A stretch of 64,000 bases of DNA from Pseudomonas viridiflava. GTDB lineage: Bacteria > Pseudomonadota > Gammaproteobacteria > Pseudomonadales > Pseudomonadaceae. The translations under genes were made by a program, and so were the position numbers. Shown one piece after another: positions 57,337-64,000 of the stretch (positions are counted from its first letter, which is position 1; the number at the start of each line of letters is the position of its first letter). Below the pieces are notes generated by a model that saw only the letters and a list, made by a program, of their open reading frames with translations, made no database searches and was not told the origin of the DNA. The stretch is taken from the NCBI RefSeq assembly GCF_900601905.1, contig NZ_UWFA01000137.1, positions 62,001 through 126,000 on the forward strand. Reading direction: 5' to 3'.

Positions 57337-58034
57337 TGCTGCTGGCCTTGCTCGACGGTCCAGCGCAGCACCTGGGCCGTCAATCCATCACTGGCCTTGC
57401 CGAATGCCGCGACAACGTCCGGTACGTGCTTGTCGCCAACCGGCTGGCGTACTTCAAAGCGGCGACTGGCGATTATCCGCTGGTCATCACTGACCAGCCG
57501 AGCATCCAGGCGAATCAGCACCTCGATGGCCTGGCCACGGTATTCACTCTGAAAGGCCTGCAATTCCCCGCCGAGTTCAAAATCCGCCTGCAGGTTGCTG
57601 TCGTCCGTGCTCAGCAACTGCACGCGCCCGTCGCTGGCAAACGCATCCAGCAGCCGGTTACGCCACAACACCGGCGCCGGGTCTGTCCAGCGTGCGCCTT
57701 TGTAGCTGCTGATCACATTACCTTGCGGCACAACGGCAATGCGCGGGCTATCCAGCGTTTCACTGGCTTTGGGCCGGGCCAGGCGCAGCGACCACTGTAC
57801 CGCTTGCGCGGTGCTGGAGGCCGCAGCGCTGACGGGCAAACGGTAAACATCGGAAGGTTCGGATCTGGGCAGGATAGAGCAGGCGCTGAGTAGAGCAAGG
57901 CAGCACAGCAGCGCCCATCCGCAGGAGCGCGCCTGCCCGTGATTCGATCTGCCAGTCGACAAATTCAGCGCCTGATCTGACGCAATCGCGGGCAAGCGCG
58001 CTCCGTCAGTTTCGTTGTCCGCAATAATCCTCAT
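57306..58034 (-). CDS. ABC-type transport auxiliary lipoprotein (PqiC/YmbA-like), N-terminus altered by a REP doublet
   Basis: Up to 242 residues. The lipobox LLSAC is at residues 48-52, followed by SILPRSEPSDVYRLP, and a beta-rich ABC-trans-aux domain (SPRIAVVPQGNVISSYKGARWTDPAPVLWRNRLLDAFASDG). It is the last gene of an Mla-like operon; its ATG overlaps the MlaD-like stop. Codons about 11-38 are a REP doublet (57921-58004), so the hydrophobic signal is pushed about 38 residues from the coupled start. An internal start such as TTG at codon 25 could give a normal lipoprotein signal. Probable partner of the MCE protein in phospholipid transport. Confidence 0.8.
   Translation of the reverse strand: MRIIADNETDGARLPAIASDQALNLSTGRSNHGQARSCGWALLCCLALLSACSILPRSEPSDVYRLPVSAAASSTAQAVQWSLRLARPKASETLDSPRIAVVPQGNVISSYKGARWTDPAPVLWRNRLLDAFASDGRVQLLSTDDSNLQADFELGGELQAFQSEYRGQAIEVLIRLDARLVSDDQRIIASRRFEVRQPVGDKHVPDVVAAFGKASDGLTAQVLRWTVEQGQQHYVAVAPKNQ
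57921..58004. repeat. REP doublet inside the lipoprotein coding sequence
   Basis: GGAGCGCGCCTGCCCG (57924-57939) and CGGGCAAGCGCGCTCC (58004 end) are complementary at 15 of 16 positions. The same arm family (GGAGCGGTGCTTGCCCGCG) occurs at 62231. It lies in frame within the 5' part of the gene. Confidence 0.75.
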
Positions 58035-58969
58035 GGCTCAAACTCCTTGTTCTTGTCGCTGCCCAGCAGGTACCCGCTGGGATTGGCTTCAAGGCGGCGG
58101 GATATGGCGCGTAGCGAGGACAGCGTGTCGCGCAATTCACGAACCGCCGGACCCAGCTCGCTCAAGCCCTGCAAACCGGTGTCCAGCGAACGCTGGTTGT
58201 CGTTGAGCACGCTGTTGATGGTCGCACTGCTCTGTTCCAGCGACTTCATTGCTCGCTCGGCGCTGCTGAACATCTGCTTGCCGTCGCTGTTGAGCAGGCC
58301 ATTGGCATGGCGCATCAGGGCGGCGGTCTGTTCCAGAGTGGCACTGGCCTGTTTGCCGACGTGTGCCAACTGCTTGAGGCTCTGGCGGATGTCATCACGC
58401 TGATCGGCAATCGCACCGGTGGTCTGCTCCAGATGATCAAGCGTACGACTGAGGTTGCGCACGTTCTCAGGGGAAAACATCGTATTGGCGTTGTGCATGA
58501 GCTGGCTGATGCTGCTCATCATGTCGTTGCTGTCGTTGAGCAACCGCGCGATCGGTGACGGCGAGGCGATGATGGTCGGCAGGTTGCCATCCTTGCCGGT
58601 CAGTTCCGGGCTTTGTGGCGTACCGCCGCTGAGCTGAATGATCGAGCCGCCGGTAATGCCGGTCAGCGCCAGCTTGGCCTGGGTGTCCTGCTTGATGGGC
58701 GTATTGCCGACTATTCGAATCTGCGCCAGCACCCGGCGCGGGTCTTTGGGGTCCAGGCGCAATTCGATGACGTCACCGATCCGGATCCCGCTGTATTGCA
58801 CGGCACTGCCCCGTGAAAGACCGGTCACCGCCTCGTTGAACACCACTTCGTAATCCTTGAACGCCGTGTCGACACTGGACTTGGCCAGCCATAACCCGAA
58901 CAGCAGCGCAGCCGCCACGACGAGCACGGTGAACAGGCCGATCAACACATGATGGGCGCGGGTTTCCAT
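58031..58969 (-). CDS. MCE-domain (MlaD-like) lipid-binding protein
   Basis: A 312-residue protein with an N-terminal TM helix (about 8-27; VLIGLFTVLVVAAALLFGLWLA). The periplasmic MCE domain (about 40-120; YEVVFNEAVTGLSRGSAVQYSGIRIGDVIELRLDPKDPRRVLAQIRI) is followed by a long helical C-terminal region. Part of a phospholipid ABC transporter with the ATPase and permease upstream. Two bases separate it from the ATPase stop. Confidence 0.92.
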   Translation of the reverse strand: METRAHHVLIGLFTVLVVAAALLFGLWLAKSSVDTAFKDYEVVFNEAVTGLSRGSAVQYSGIRIGDVIELRLDPKDPRRVLAQIRIVGNTPIKQDTQAKLALTGITGGSIIQLSGGTPQSPELTGKDGNLPTIIASPSPIARLLNDSNDMMSSISQLMHNANTMFSPENVRNLSRTLDHLEQTTGAIADQRDDIRQSLKQLAHVGKQASATLEQTAALMRHANGLLNSDGKQMFSSAERAMKSLEQSSATINSVLNDNQRSLDTGLQGLSELGPAVRELRDTLSSLRAISRRLEANPSGYLLGSDKNKEFEP

Positions 58970-58971
58970 CC

Positions 58972-59769
58972 TCAGACCTCCTTCTGCATAGAGGCGGAGT
59001 ATGCCGCCCGGCCACGCGGGCCATGGAAGTATTCGTGAATCCAGGCATCTTGAGTGGCCGAGACTTTGTCGATCCGGTCAGCAACCAGCACCCGTTTTTG
59101 CGACAGCACGGCGACCCGATCAGTGATGGTATAGAGGGTGTCCAGGTCGTGCGTCACCAGAAACACGCTCAAGCCCAAGGCATCGCGCAAGGTCAGAATC
59201 AGTTGATCGAACGCTGCCGCGCCAATCGGATCCAGCCCGGCGGTGGGTTCGTCAAGGAACAGGATGTCCGGATCCAGGGCCAGCGCCCGTGCCAGAGCGG
59301 CGCGCTTGATCATCCCGCCGGACAAGGACGCCGGATACTTGTGCGCCGAAGACAGCGGCAACCCGGCCAGGGCCAGTTTGACTCCCGCCAGATGCTCGGC
59401 CTCATCGCGGCTCAGCCCGGCATGTTCGATCAGCGGCAGCGCGACATTCTCGGTGAGTGTCAGCGACGAAAACAACGCGCCCTTCTGGAACAGTACGCCG
59501 AAACGTCGCTCGACCTGGGAGCGTTCCCGCTCTGACAGGTTCTGCAGGTCCTGACCGAACACTTGCACACTGCCCGCATCGGGCCGACGCAGGCCGACGA
59601 TGCTGCGCAACAGCACGGATTTACCACTGCCCGAACCGCCGACCACCGCCAGAATTTCGCCTTTGTACAAATCCAGATCGAGGTGCTCGTGCACGCTCTG
59701 CGCCCCGAACCGATTGCCCAGCCCGCGCACTTCGATCACCGCCTCACGACGTATCGGCACCTTGCTCAC
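58972..59769 (-). CDS. MlaF-like ABC transporter ATP-binding protein
   Basis: A 265-residue ABC ATPase: Walker A GGSGSGKSVLLRSI, Q-loop FQKGALFSSLTLTENVALPL (typical of MlaF), signature LSGGMIKRAALARALALDPDILFLDEPTAGLDP with Walker B, and H-loop VTHDLDTLYTITDRVAVL. It energises lipid transport with the permease gene that overlaps it by 4 bases. Confidence 0.95.
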   Translation of the reverse strand: MSKVPIRREAVIEVRGLGNRFGAQSVHEHLDLDLYKGEILAVVGGSGSGKSVLLRSIVGLRRPDAGSVQVFGQDLQNLSERERSQVERRFGVLFQKGALFSSLTLTENVALPLIEHAGLSRDEAEHLAGVKLALAGLPLSSAHKYPASLSGGMIKRAALARALALDPDILFLDEPTAGLDPIGAAAFDQLILTLRDALGLSVFLVTHDLDTLYTITDRVAVLSQKRVLVADRIDKVSATQDAWIHEYFHGPRGRAAYSASMQKEV

Positions 59770-60950
59770 CAGCCCATCTCCATGAAAAACAATGCCGCCA
59801 TGGCATCAAGCACGATCACCACAAAAATCGACTGCACCACACTGGAGGTGGTATGCGCACCCACCGACTCGGCGCTGCCACTGACCTTGAAACCTTCCAG
59901 GCAACCAATCGCCGCAATCAGGAAAGCGAACACCGGCGCCTTGACCATGCCCACCAGAAAGTGCTCGACGCCGATGTCCTTTTGCAGCAATGCAAGGAAC
60001 ATGGCCGGGGATATATCCAGCGACACGGCGCAAACCACGCCACCGCCGATAATCCCGCAAATCATTGCCAGAAACGTCAGCAGCGGCAACGACACCAGCA
60101 GCGCCAGTACCCGTGGCAGCACCAGCAGCTCCACCGGGCTCAGGCCCAGGGTGCGCACGGCGTCGATTTCTTCATTGGCTTTCATCGAGCCAATCTGTGC
60201 GGCGAAAGCACTGGCCGTGCGCCCGGCCATGAGGATCGCCGTCAGCAGCACCCCGAATTCCCGCAGAAAGGAGAACGCAACCAGGTTCACGGTAAAGATC
60301 GTCGCCCCAAATGTCTTGAGTATCGTCGCGCCAAGAAAGGCCACCACCGCGCCTACCAGGAAGGTCAGCAGCGCCACGATAGGCGCAGCGTCCAGGCCGG
60401 TCTGTTCAATGTGCACCAACACCGAAGTCAGGCGCCAGCGCCGGGGGCGCAACAGATTGCGCAGCAGGGTTTCGATGATCAGGCCGATAAAGCCCAGCAG
60501 CTGCAACGTATCGCTCCACAGCGTGTAGACCGCGCCGCCGATACGGGCCAGCACCTGCAGGCTGACTGCTGTTTCAGGCTCTTTGACCGGCGCGCAGTAA
60601 TCACACAATGCCGACTGGATAGTCTGCAACAAGGCGCGGCTGGAAACAGGCAAATCCGGAGCCTGCACTGCCAGCAGAGCCAGGCGCTGCGTACCGAGCA
60701 ACTCGACCAGCAATGACGCGCCAGCGGTGTCCAGGGCGTGCAGGCCGCTGAGGTCCACGGCAACGTTGGCATCGTAGTTACTGCCCAATTCGTCGGTCTG
60801 ACGCTTGAGCGCCGAGTAATGCGCCAGGGTCCAGTCGCCAGCAATCCGCAGCTGCGCCGGGTGACTGGCCACATCCAGCAAGGCGCTGCCCGGCCCACCG
60901 CAGGTGTTGGCGTAAACCTCTTCGGCAGATGCAGAAAGCGGCGTGGTCAT
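59766..60950 (-). CDS. MlaE-family permease with N-terminal STAS domain
   Basis: A 394-residue fusion. A STAS-like domain occupies about residues 25-115 (AQLRIAGDWTLAHYSALKRQTDELGS; VDLSGLHALDTAGASLLVELLGT), normally a separate MlaB subunit. It is followed by an MlaE permease (about 130-394; NLVAFSFLREFGVLLTAILMAGRTASAFAAQIGSMKANEEIDAVRTLGLSPVELLVLPRVLALL). First gene of the operon permease-ATPase-MCE-lipoprotein. The fused STAS domain makes a separate mlaB unnecessary. Confidence 0.93.
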   Translation of the reverse strand: MTTPLSASAEEVYANTCGGPGSALLDVASHPAQLRIAGDWTLAHYSALKRQTDELGSNYDANVAVDLSGLHALDTAGASLLVELLGTQRLALLAVQAPDLPVSSRALLQTIQSALCDYCAPVKEPETAVSLQVLARIGGAVYTLWSDTLQLLGFIGLIIETLLRNLLRPRRWRLTSVLVHIEQTGLDAAPIVALLTFLVGAVVAFLGATILKTFGATIFTVNLVAFSFLREFGVLLTAILMAGRTASAFAAQIGSMKANEEIDAVRTLGLSPVELLVLPRVLALLVSLPLLTFLAMICGIIGGGVVCAVSLDISPAMFLALLQKDIGVEHFLVGMVKAPVFAFLIAAIGCLEGFKVSGSAESVGAHTTSSVVQSIFVVIVLDAMAALFFMEMGW

Positions 60951-60961
60951 GGAGGTGCCTG

Positions 60962-62176
60962 TCAGTTTCCGTTCGGGGCCGCAACTTCAGGTTCTTCAGT
61001 GGCAGGCTCTGCTGCTGGCTCCTTGCCAGCAGGCTTGTCAGTGGCGGGCGTAGCCTCTTTGGCTTTCGAGTCTTCGCGCCCTGCGCCTTGTGAGCGGCTG
61101 TCGTCGCCGCCTGGCTTGAGGCGGTTCAACCTGCCCGACTGACGCGTCACCGCCGGCTGGTCTGATTCCGTGACCTTGAAGCGCAGCACGCCGATCATTT
61201 GCCCGTCTTCGGTCAATACCCTCACCTGCCAGTTACCGGTCGCGTCCTGAGGGAAATTCTGTTTGTGGGTCCAGGCACGATAGCCTTCTTTGCGCCCGCC
61301 ATGAATATCCAGCGCGATGCGCTCACCCTCTTCGCCGTTGTGCCGCCATACATGATAGATACGCTCTTCCAGACCGCGAGGCGCGTTGATCGAGGTGTAG
61401 GCGTACAGCCCGCCCGCGCGCAGCTGATTCACGCTGATTTCGGTGATGCTCTCGCCCGGCTTGCGGTTCTTGTTGTCGAAGTCGGTGCTGACCGCGACCT
61501 CGGTCAGCCACAGGGTCGCGGGCGGCACCCAGGACCGCAGCAGCCAGCCCGCACCGCCAATCATCAGGATCGCTACCACCACGCCGAGCGCGCGTCTGAA
61601 TGTGTTCATCGGGAAGCTCGACGCCAGACTCGGGAACGACAAGAGCATGGCGATGCCCAGCGACAGTTTGTAACTCTCGGCGGTGGTCAGGTGCAGGATG
61701 ATCGGCAAGGCAGTCAGCAGCGCGGCGAACAACGTCAAGGTGTGCAGCGCCATGAACAGCCAGCGCCGGGGCGCGAGCCATTTGTAATACAGCGGATCGA
61801 TGATCGAAATCAGTCCCGCCGCACCGAGCAGGCCGGTAAACACTGCCTGGGCGCTGTTCCAGGTGGTGGTGATGAAGAAGAACGGCAGCACGAAAAACAG
61901 GCTTTCCTGATGGATCATCTGCGTGCCGTAACGCAGCAGCCCGGACGGAATCTCGCGCTTGAAGACTTTGGTGAACAGGACCATGGCGCTGCTTTCGACC
62001 ATCAGCCACAGCCAGCTGACCAGCATCACCACGGCAATCCAGGTCGCCAGCCCTTCCTGACGATCCACCAGAATGAAGCTGGCGATCCCCGATATGAAAC
62101 CACCCGCCGCAATCAGGCCTGGATAGCGTTTCATCAGGCCGATTACGCGGTTGAGCAGGGATTTCCATTCAGGCAT
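60962..62176 (-). CDS. Membrane protein with DUF5924-like helices and a DUF2914-like domain
   Basis: A 404-residue protein. The N-terminal half (1-215) has about seven hydrophobic segments (LIAAGGFISGIASFILV; LATWIAVVMLVSWLWLMVESSAMVLFTKVFK). The C-terminal half is a soluble beta domain (SVNQLRAGGLYAYTSINAPRGLEERIYHVWRHNGEEGERIALDIHGGRKEGYRAWTHKQNFPQDATGNWQVRVLTEDGQMIGVLRFKV), resembling DUF2914. It has an Ala/Glu/Lys-rich low-complexity tail. Function unknown. It is 11 bases upstream of the Mla-like permease gene, so the two are likely co-transcribed. Confidence 0.8.
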   Translation of the reverse strand: MPEWKSLLNRVIGLMKRYPGLIAAGGFISGIASFILVDRQEGLATWIAVVMLVSWLWLMVESSAMVLFTKVFKREIPSGLLRYGTQMIHQESLFFVLPFFFITTTWNSAQAVFTGLLGAAGLISIIDPLYYKWLAPRRWLFMALHTLTLFAALLTALPIILHLTTAESYKLSLGIAMLLSFPSLASSFPMNTFRRALGVVVAILMIGGAGWLLRSWVPPATLWLTEVAVSTDFDNKNRKPGESITEISVNQLRAGGLYAYTSINAPRGLEERIYHVWRHNGEEGERIALDIHGGRKEGYRAWTHKQNFPQDATGNWQVRVLTEDGQMIGVLRFKVTESDQPAVTRQSGRLNRLKPGGDDSRSQGAGREDSKAKEATPATDKPAGKEPAAEPATEEPEVAAPNGN

Positions 62177-62230
62177 TTGGATAATTCACTTGAAGGTCAG
62201 GAAAAAAAACGCCAGCAGGATAACAGCGCT

Positions 62231-62319
62231 GTGGGAGCGGTGCTTGCCCGCGATAAGGGCACCGCCATTCTAAAAGTGAACCGCGTCCAGCCTTATCGCG
62301 GGCAAGCCTCGCTCCAACA
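62231..62319. repeat. REP doublet (GTGGGAGCGGTGCTTGCCCGCGATAAGG family)
   Basis: Arms GGAGCGGTGCTTGCCCGCGA and TCGCGGGCAAGCCTCGCTCC with a short linker; same family as the element inside the gene at 57921. Confidence 0.85.
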
Positions 62320-62337
62320 GGGAATGCGCTCTCAGGT

Positions 62338-63720
62338 CTACCGCCTGCGGCGATACACGCTTATCCGCCACGCGATCAGCAGCACCACCAGGGCAGTCGC
62401 CGCCACTACCAGCCAGTACAGCTGGTTGTAACTCAGCAGCGGTTGCTCGACTCGCCAATACCCTTTCTGCGCCAACAGTTCGCGCATGACGCGATTGGCG
62501 CTGTCCAGGCTGACGGCCTTGAGGCGTTTGCCCGGATCAGCGAAGCGGCCTTTTTCATAGTCGTTGAGTGCGCCCCAATAATAGTCCGCCAGCGCGCTGT
62601 TGCCCTGAACCGTCCATGCCTGTTTGGCGATGGCCGCCTGCTTGATGCGGGCGAAAGTCGCCGGATCCAGGCCATCAGCCTGCAAATGATTGAGCACTTC
62701 ATCGATGGCATCCTTGGCCTGCTCGACGTCGTCGCCTTCCACATCGGCATTGAGGCTCATGAAACCGCTGCCGCCGAATACTTCGCGATCAACCCACGGC
62801 CCGTAGGATAAGCCACGCTTGAGGCGCAAATCGCTGTACAGCGCCCATTCGAGATAATCATCGAGCAGCTGCAGCGCTTCGTCCGGCTGGTCATCCAGCA
62901 GTGGCTCGGGGTAAATCAGATGCAACCGCGCCCCATCGCCCAGCCCGCCACGGATCAGGCTGCGCTCAGTGTCGGCGTTGTCACTGGCGTCGGGCAAGGG
63001 TCGGTGCTCGGTGGGATCGACTGCATCCAGCTCGCCGTAGGTGCGCTCCAGGTATCCGGGCAGCAGCCGATCCAGGTCGCCAACCACGATCAACGTCATG
63101 TTGTTGGGCGCGTACCAGGCCTTGAACACTTCCTCGATACGTTCCAGTTCGATGTGCCCCACTTGCGGACGTTCGGCGCACTTGAGGCCCAGCTCGACCG
63201 CCAACTGGCTGCTCGCGCTGTGGCCCAGGTCCTTGCGGTCCAGCCAGCGTTGCAGGTGCGAATAGTGTCCACCGTCTTCACGCTCGACGATGCGTTTGAC
63301 GGTATCGAGCGATGACTGCTCGAAATGGGTTTTAGTCAGCACCTCCAGCAGCAGATCCAGCACCTTGCGCTGATTCTGTGCCGGGGCCTCGATGACGAAA
63401 GTGGTGTCGGTGTTGCTGGTGAACGCATTCCAGTCGCCGCCCAGCGCCTGCATGCGCTCTTCCAGGCCGCCCTCGCCGGACTCATCCACGCCGCTGAACA
63501 GCAAGTGTTCCAGCAAATGCGGCAATTCCTTGTCTTCACAGGCGAAATCATCGAAGCCAATACCGACCACCAGACGGATCGACACATGGCCTTTTTCGTA
63601 GCCGGGTTTGAGCAACAGCTGCAAACCGTTGGGCAGCAGATACCCCTCAACCTGAAAACGGTCGAGAGCAGATGAAGGCAGTGATAACAGAAACAGACAA
63701 GCGAACAGCAGGCAACGCAT
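62338..63720 (-). CDS. M16-family zinc metallopeptidase, membrane-anchored
   Basis: A 460-residue protein with a signal peptide (LFACLFLLSLPSSA). The inverted zinc motif HxxEH is in ELPHLLEHLLFSGVDESGEGGLEERMQALGGDWNAFTSNTDTTF, with the distal Glu in that region. The rest covers a typical M16 N- and C-domain pair. A C-terminal TM segment (YWLVVAATALVVLLIAWRISVYRRRR) anchors it, with the catalytic part in the periplasm. Substrate unknown. It ends 19 bases before a REP doublet. Confidence 0.88.
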   Translation of the reverse strand: MRCLLFACLFLLSLPSSALDRFQVEGYLLPNGLQLLLKPGYEKGHVSIRLVVGIGFDDFACEDKELPHLLEHLLFSGVDESGEGGLEERMQALGGDWNAFTSNTDTTFVIEAPAQNQRKVLDLLLEVLTKTHFEQSSLDTVKRIVEREDGGHYSHLQRWLDRKDLGHSASSQLAVELGLKCAERPQVGHIELERIEEVFKAWYAPNNMTLIVVGDLDRLLPGYLERTYGELDAVDPTEHRPLPDASDNADTERSLIRGGLGDGARLHLIYPEPLLDDQPDEALQLLDDYLEWALYSDLRLKRGLSYGPWVDREVFGGSGFMSLNADVEGDDVEQAKDAIDEVLNHLQADGLDPATFARIKQAAIAKQAWTVQGNSALADYYWGALNDYEKGRFADPGKRLKAVSLDSANRVMRELLAQKGYWRVEQPLLSYNQLYWLVVAATALVVLLIAWRISVYRRRR

Positions 63721-63792
63721 AAAACATGCTTCCTTGCGGGCCAGTATGTTTAACAGACTTCGATGTGCCCTGTACGTTCACACCGAGTCTTT

Positions 63793-64000
63793 TTATGCGG
63801 GCTGATCGGGCTGGCTTTCGCTGGACAGCGCGCCGGTGTCGGCGGTTTCGAGCACCACATAGGCGCTGCTGCAGAACAGCGAGTTCAGGCGCTTCATGTC
63901 GGAGATGAGCTCCAGGTGCAGCGAGCTGGTTTCGATGCTTTGCACCACTTTGCGTTGCAGGCGACTGACGTGAGCATGGGCCAGGCGTCTTTCCTGTGCG
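63793..64000 (-). CDS. Na/Pi cotransporter family protein, C-terminal end (partial)
   Basis: Only the last 68 codons are inside the window; the 5' part lies beyond it. The visible part is helical, with AHVSRLQRKVVQSIETSSLHLELISDMKRLNSLFCSSAYVVLE, the pattern of the PhoU-like C-terminal domain in Na/Pi cotransporters (NptA/YjbB type). The tail is TADTGALSSESQPDQPA, then TAA. Alternatively a stand-alone PhoU-like protein. Confidence 0.65.
   Translation of the reverse strand, partial: AQERRLAHAHVSRLQRKVVQSIETSSLHLELISDMKRLNSLFCSSAYVVLETADTGALSSESQPDQPA

Overview
The window is ordinary chromosomal DNA of a fluorescent-type Pseudomonas (GC-rich, about 60%). I infer this from the gene content: OprD porins, rml genes next to dctBD, nudE-cysQ, fdhD beside a YdeP-like oxidoreductase, pckA-hslO-hslR-rimABK, ompR/envZ-tex-gshA-argA-argE, and REP doublets. 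The species cannot be fixed from the sequence; the P. syringae or P. fluorescens lineages both fit. No tRNA, rRNA, CRISPR array, insertion sequence, phage or plasmid gene was seen.

Layout. 1-5980: the tail of a biotin-dependent carboxylase, an OprD porin, a dCache chemoreceptor, a small NTF2-like protein and an Aer-type PAS receptor. 6098-9752 (minus): quinone oxidoreductase, XapX membrane protein, AraC-type regulator, second OprD porin. 10002-14667 (minus): a small conserved protein, agmatine deiminase, and a 970-residue kinase / M23-like / aminotransferase fusion. 15069-18446: dTDP-rhamnose operon in the order B-A-C-D with overlapping stops and starts. 18623-22273: DctB-DctD-like two-component system and a thioesterase. 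22444-24627: cysQ-nudE, divergent from a HAD nucleotidase. 24758-30238: a BON-LysM protein, a LysR regulator, fdhD plus an orphan molybdopterin oxidoreductase, and a glycine-zipper protein. 30287-35001: a thioesterase, a RecQ helicase, then a more accessory stretch with an anchored six-cysteine protein and a lipase-like hydrolase. 35313-50802: a conserved core block (pckA, hslO, hslR, rimABK, envZ-ompR, tex, PaaI thioesterase, gshA, argA, argE). 51049-57336: a paralogue of the six-cysteine protein, a GNAT enzyme, a four-gene lipoprotein/LpoB operon and a fused SpmA-SpmB membrane protein. 57306-64000 (minus): an Mla-like lipid ABC operon, a DUF5924/DUF2914-type membrane protein, an M16 peptidase and the end of a Na/Pi cotransporter.

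Themes. Envelope biology dominates: porins, rhamnose for LPS, LpoB-type activators, Mce/Mla lipid traffic and ompR-envZ. Sensing and taxis (two chemoreceptors, DctBD, the RimA phosphodiesterase) and nitrogen/amine use (carboxylase, AguA, the phospholyase fusion) also recur. About 18 REP doublets of several arm families sit in the gaps between genes, and one lies inside a coding sequence.

The most unusual items are: the paralogous six-cysteine anchored proteins at 33 kb and 51 kb; a TTG-started lipase-like protein at 33.9 kb; an exact AlgU-type promoter facing an orphan minus-strand terminator at 29.6 kb; the REP doublet inside the Mce operon lipoprotein gene; a strong terminator between ompR and envZ; and a recurrent extended-arm REP variant.
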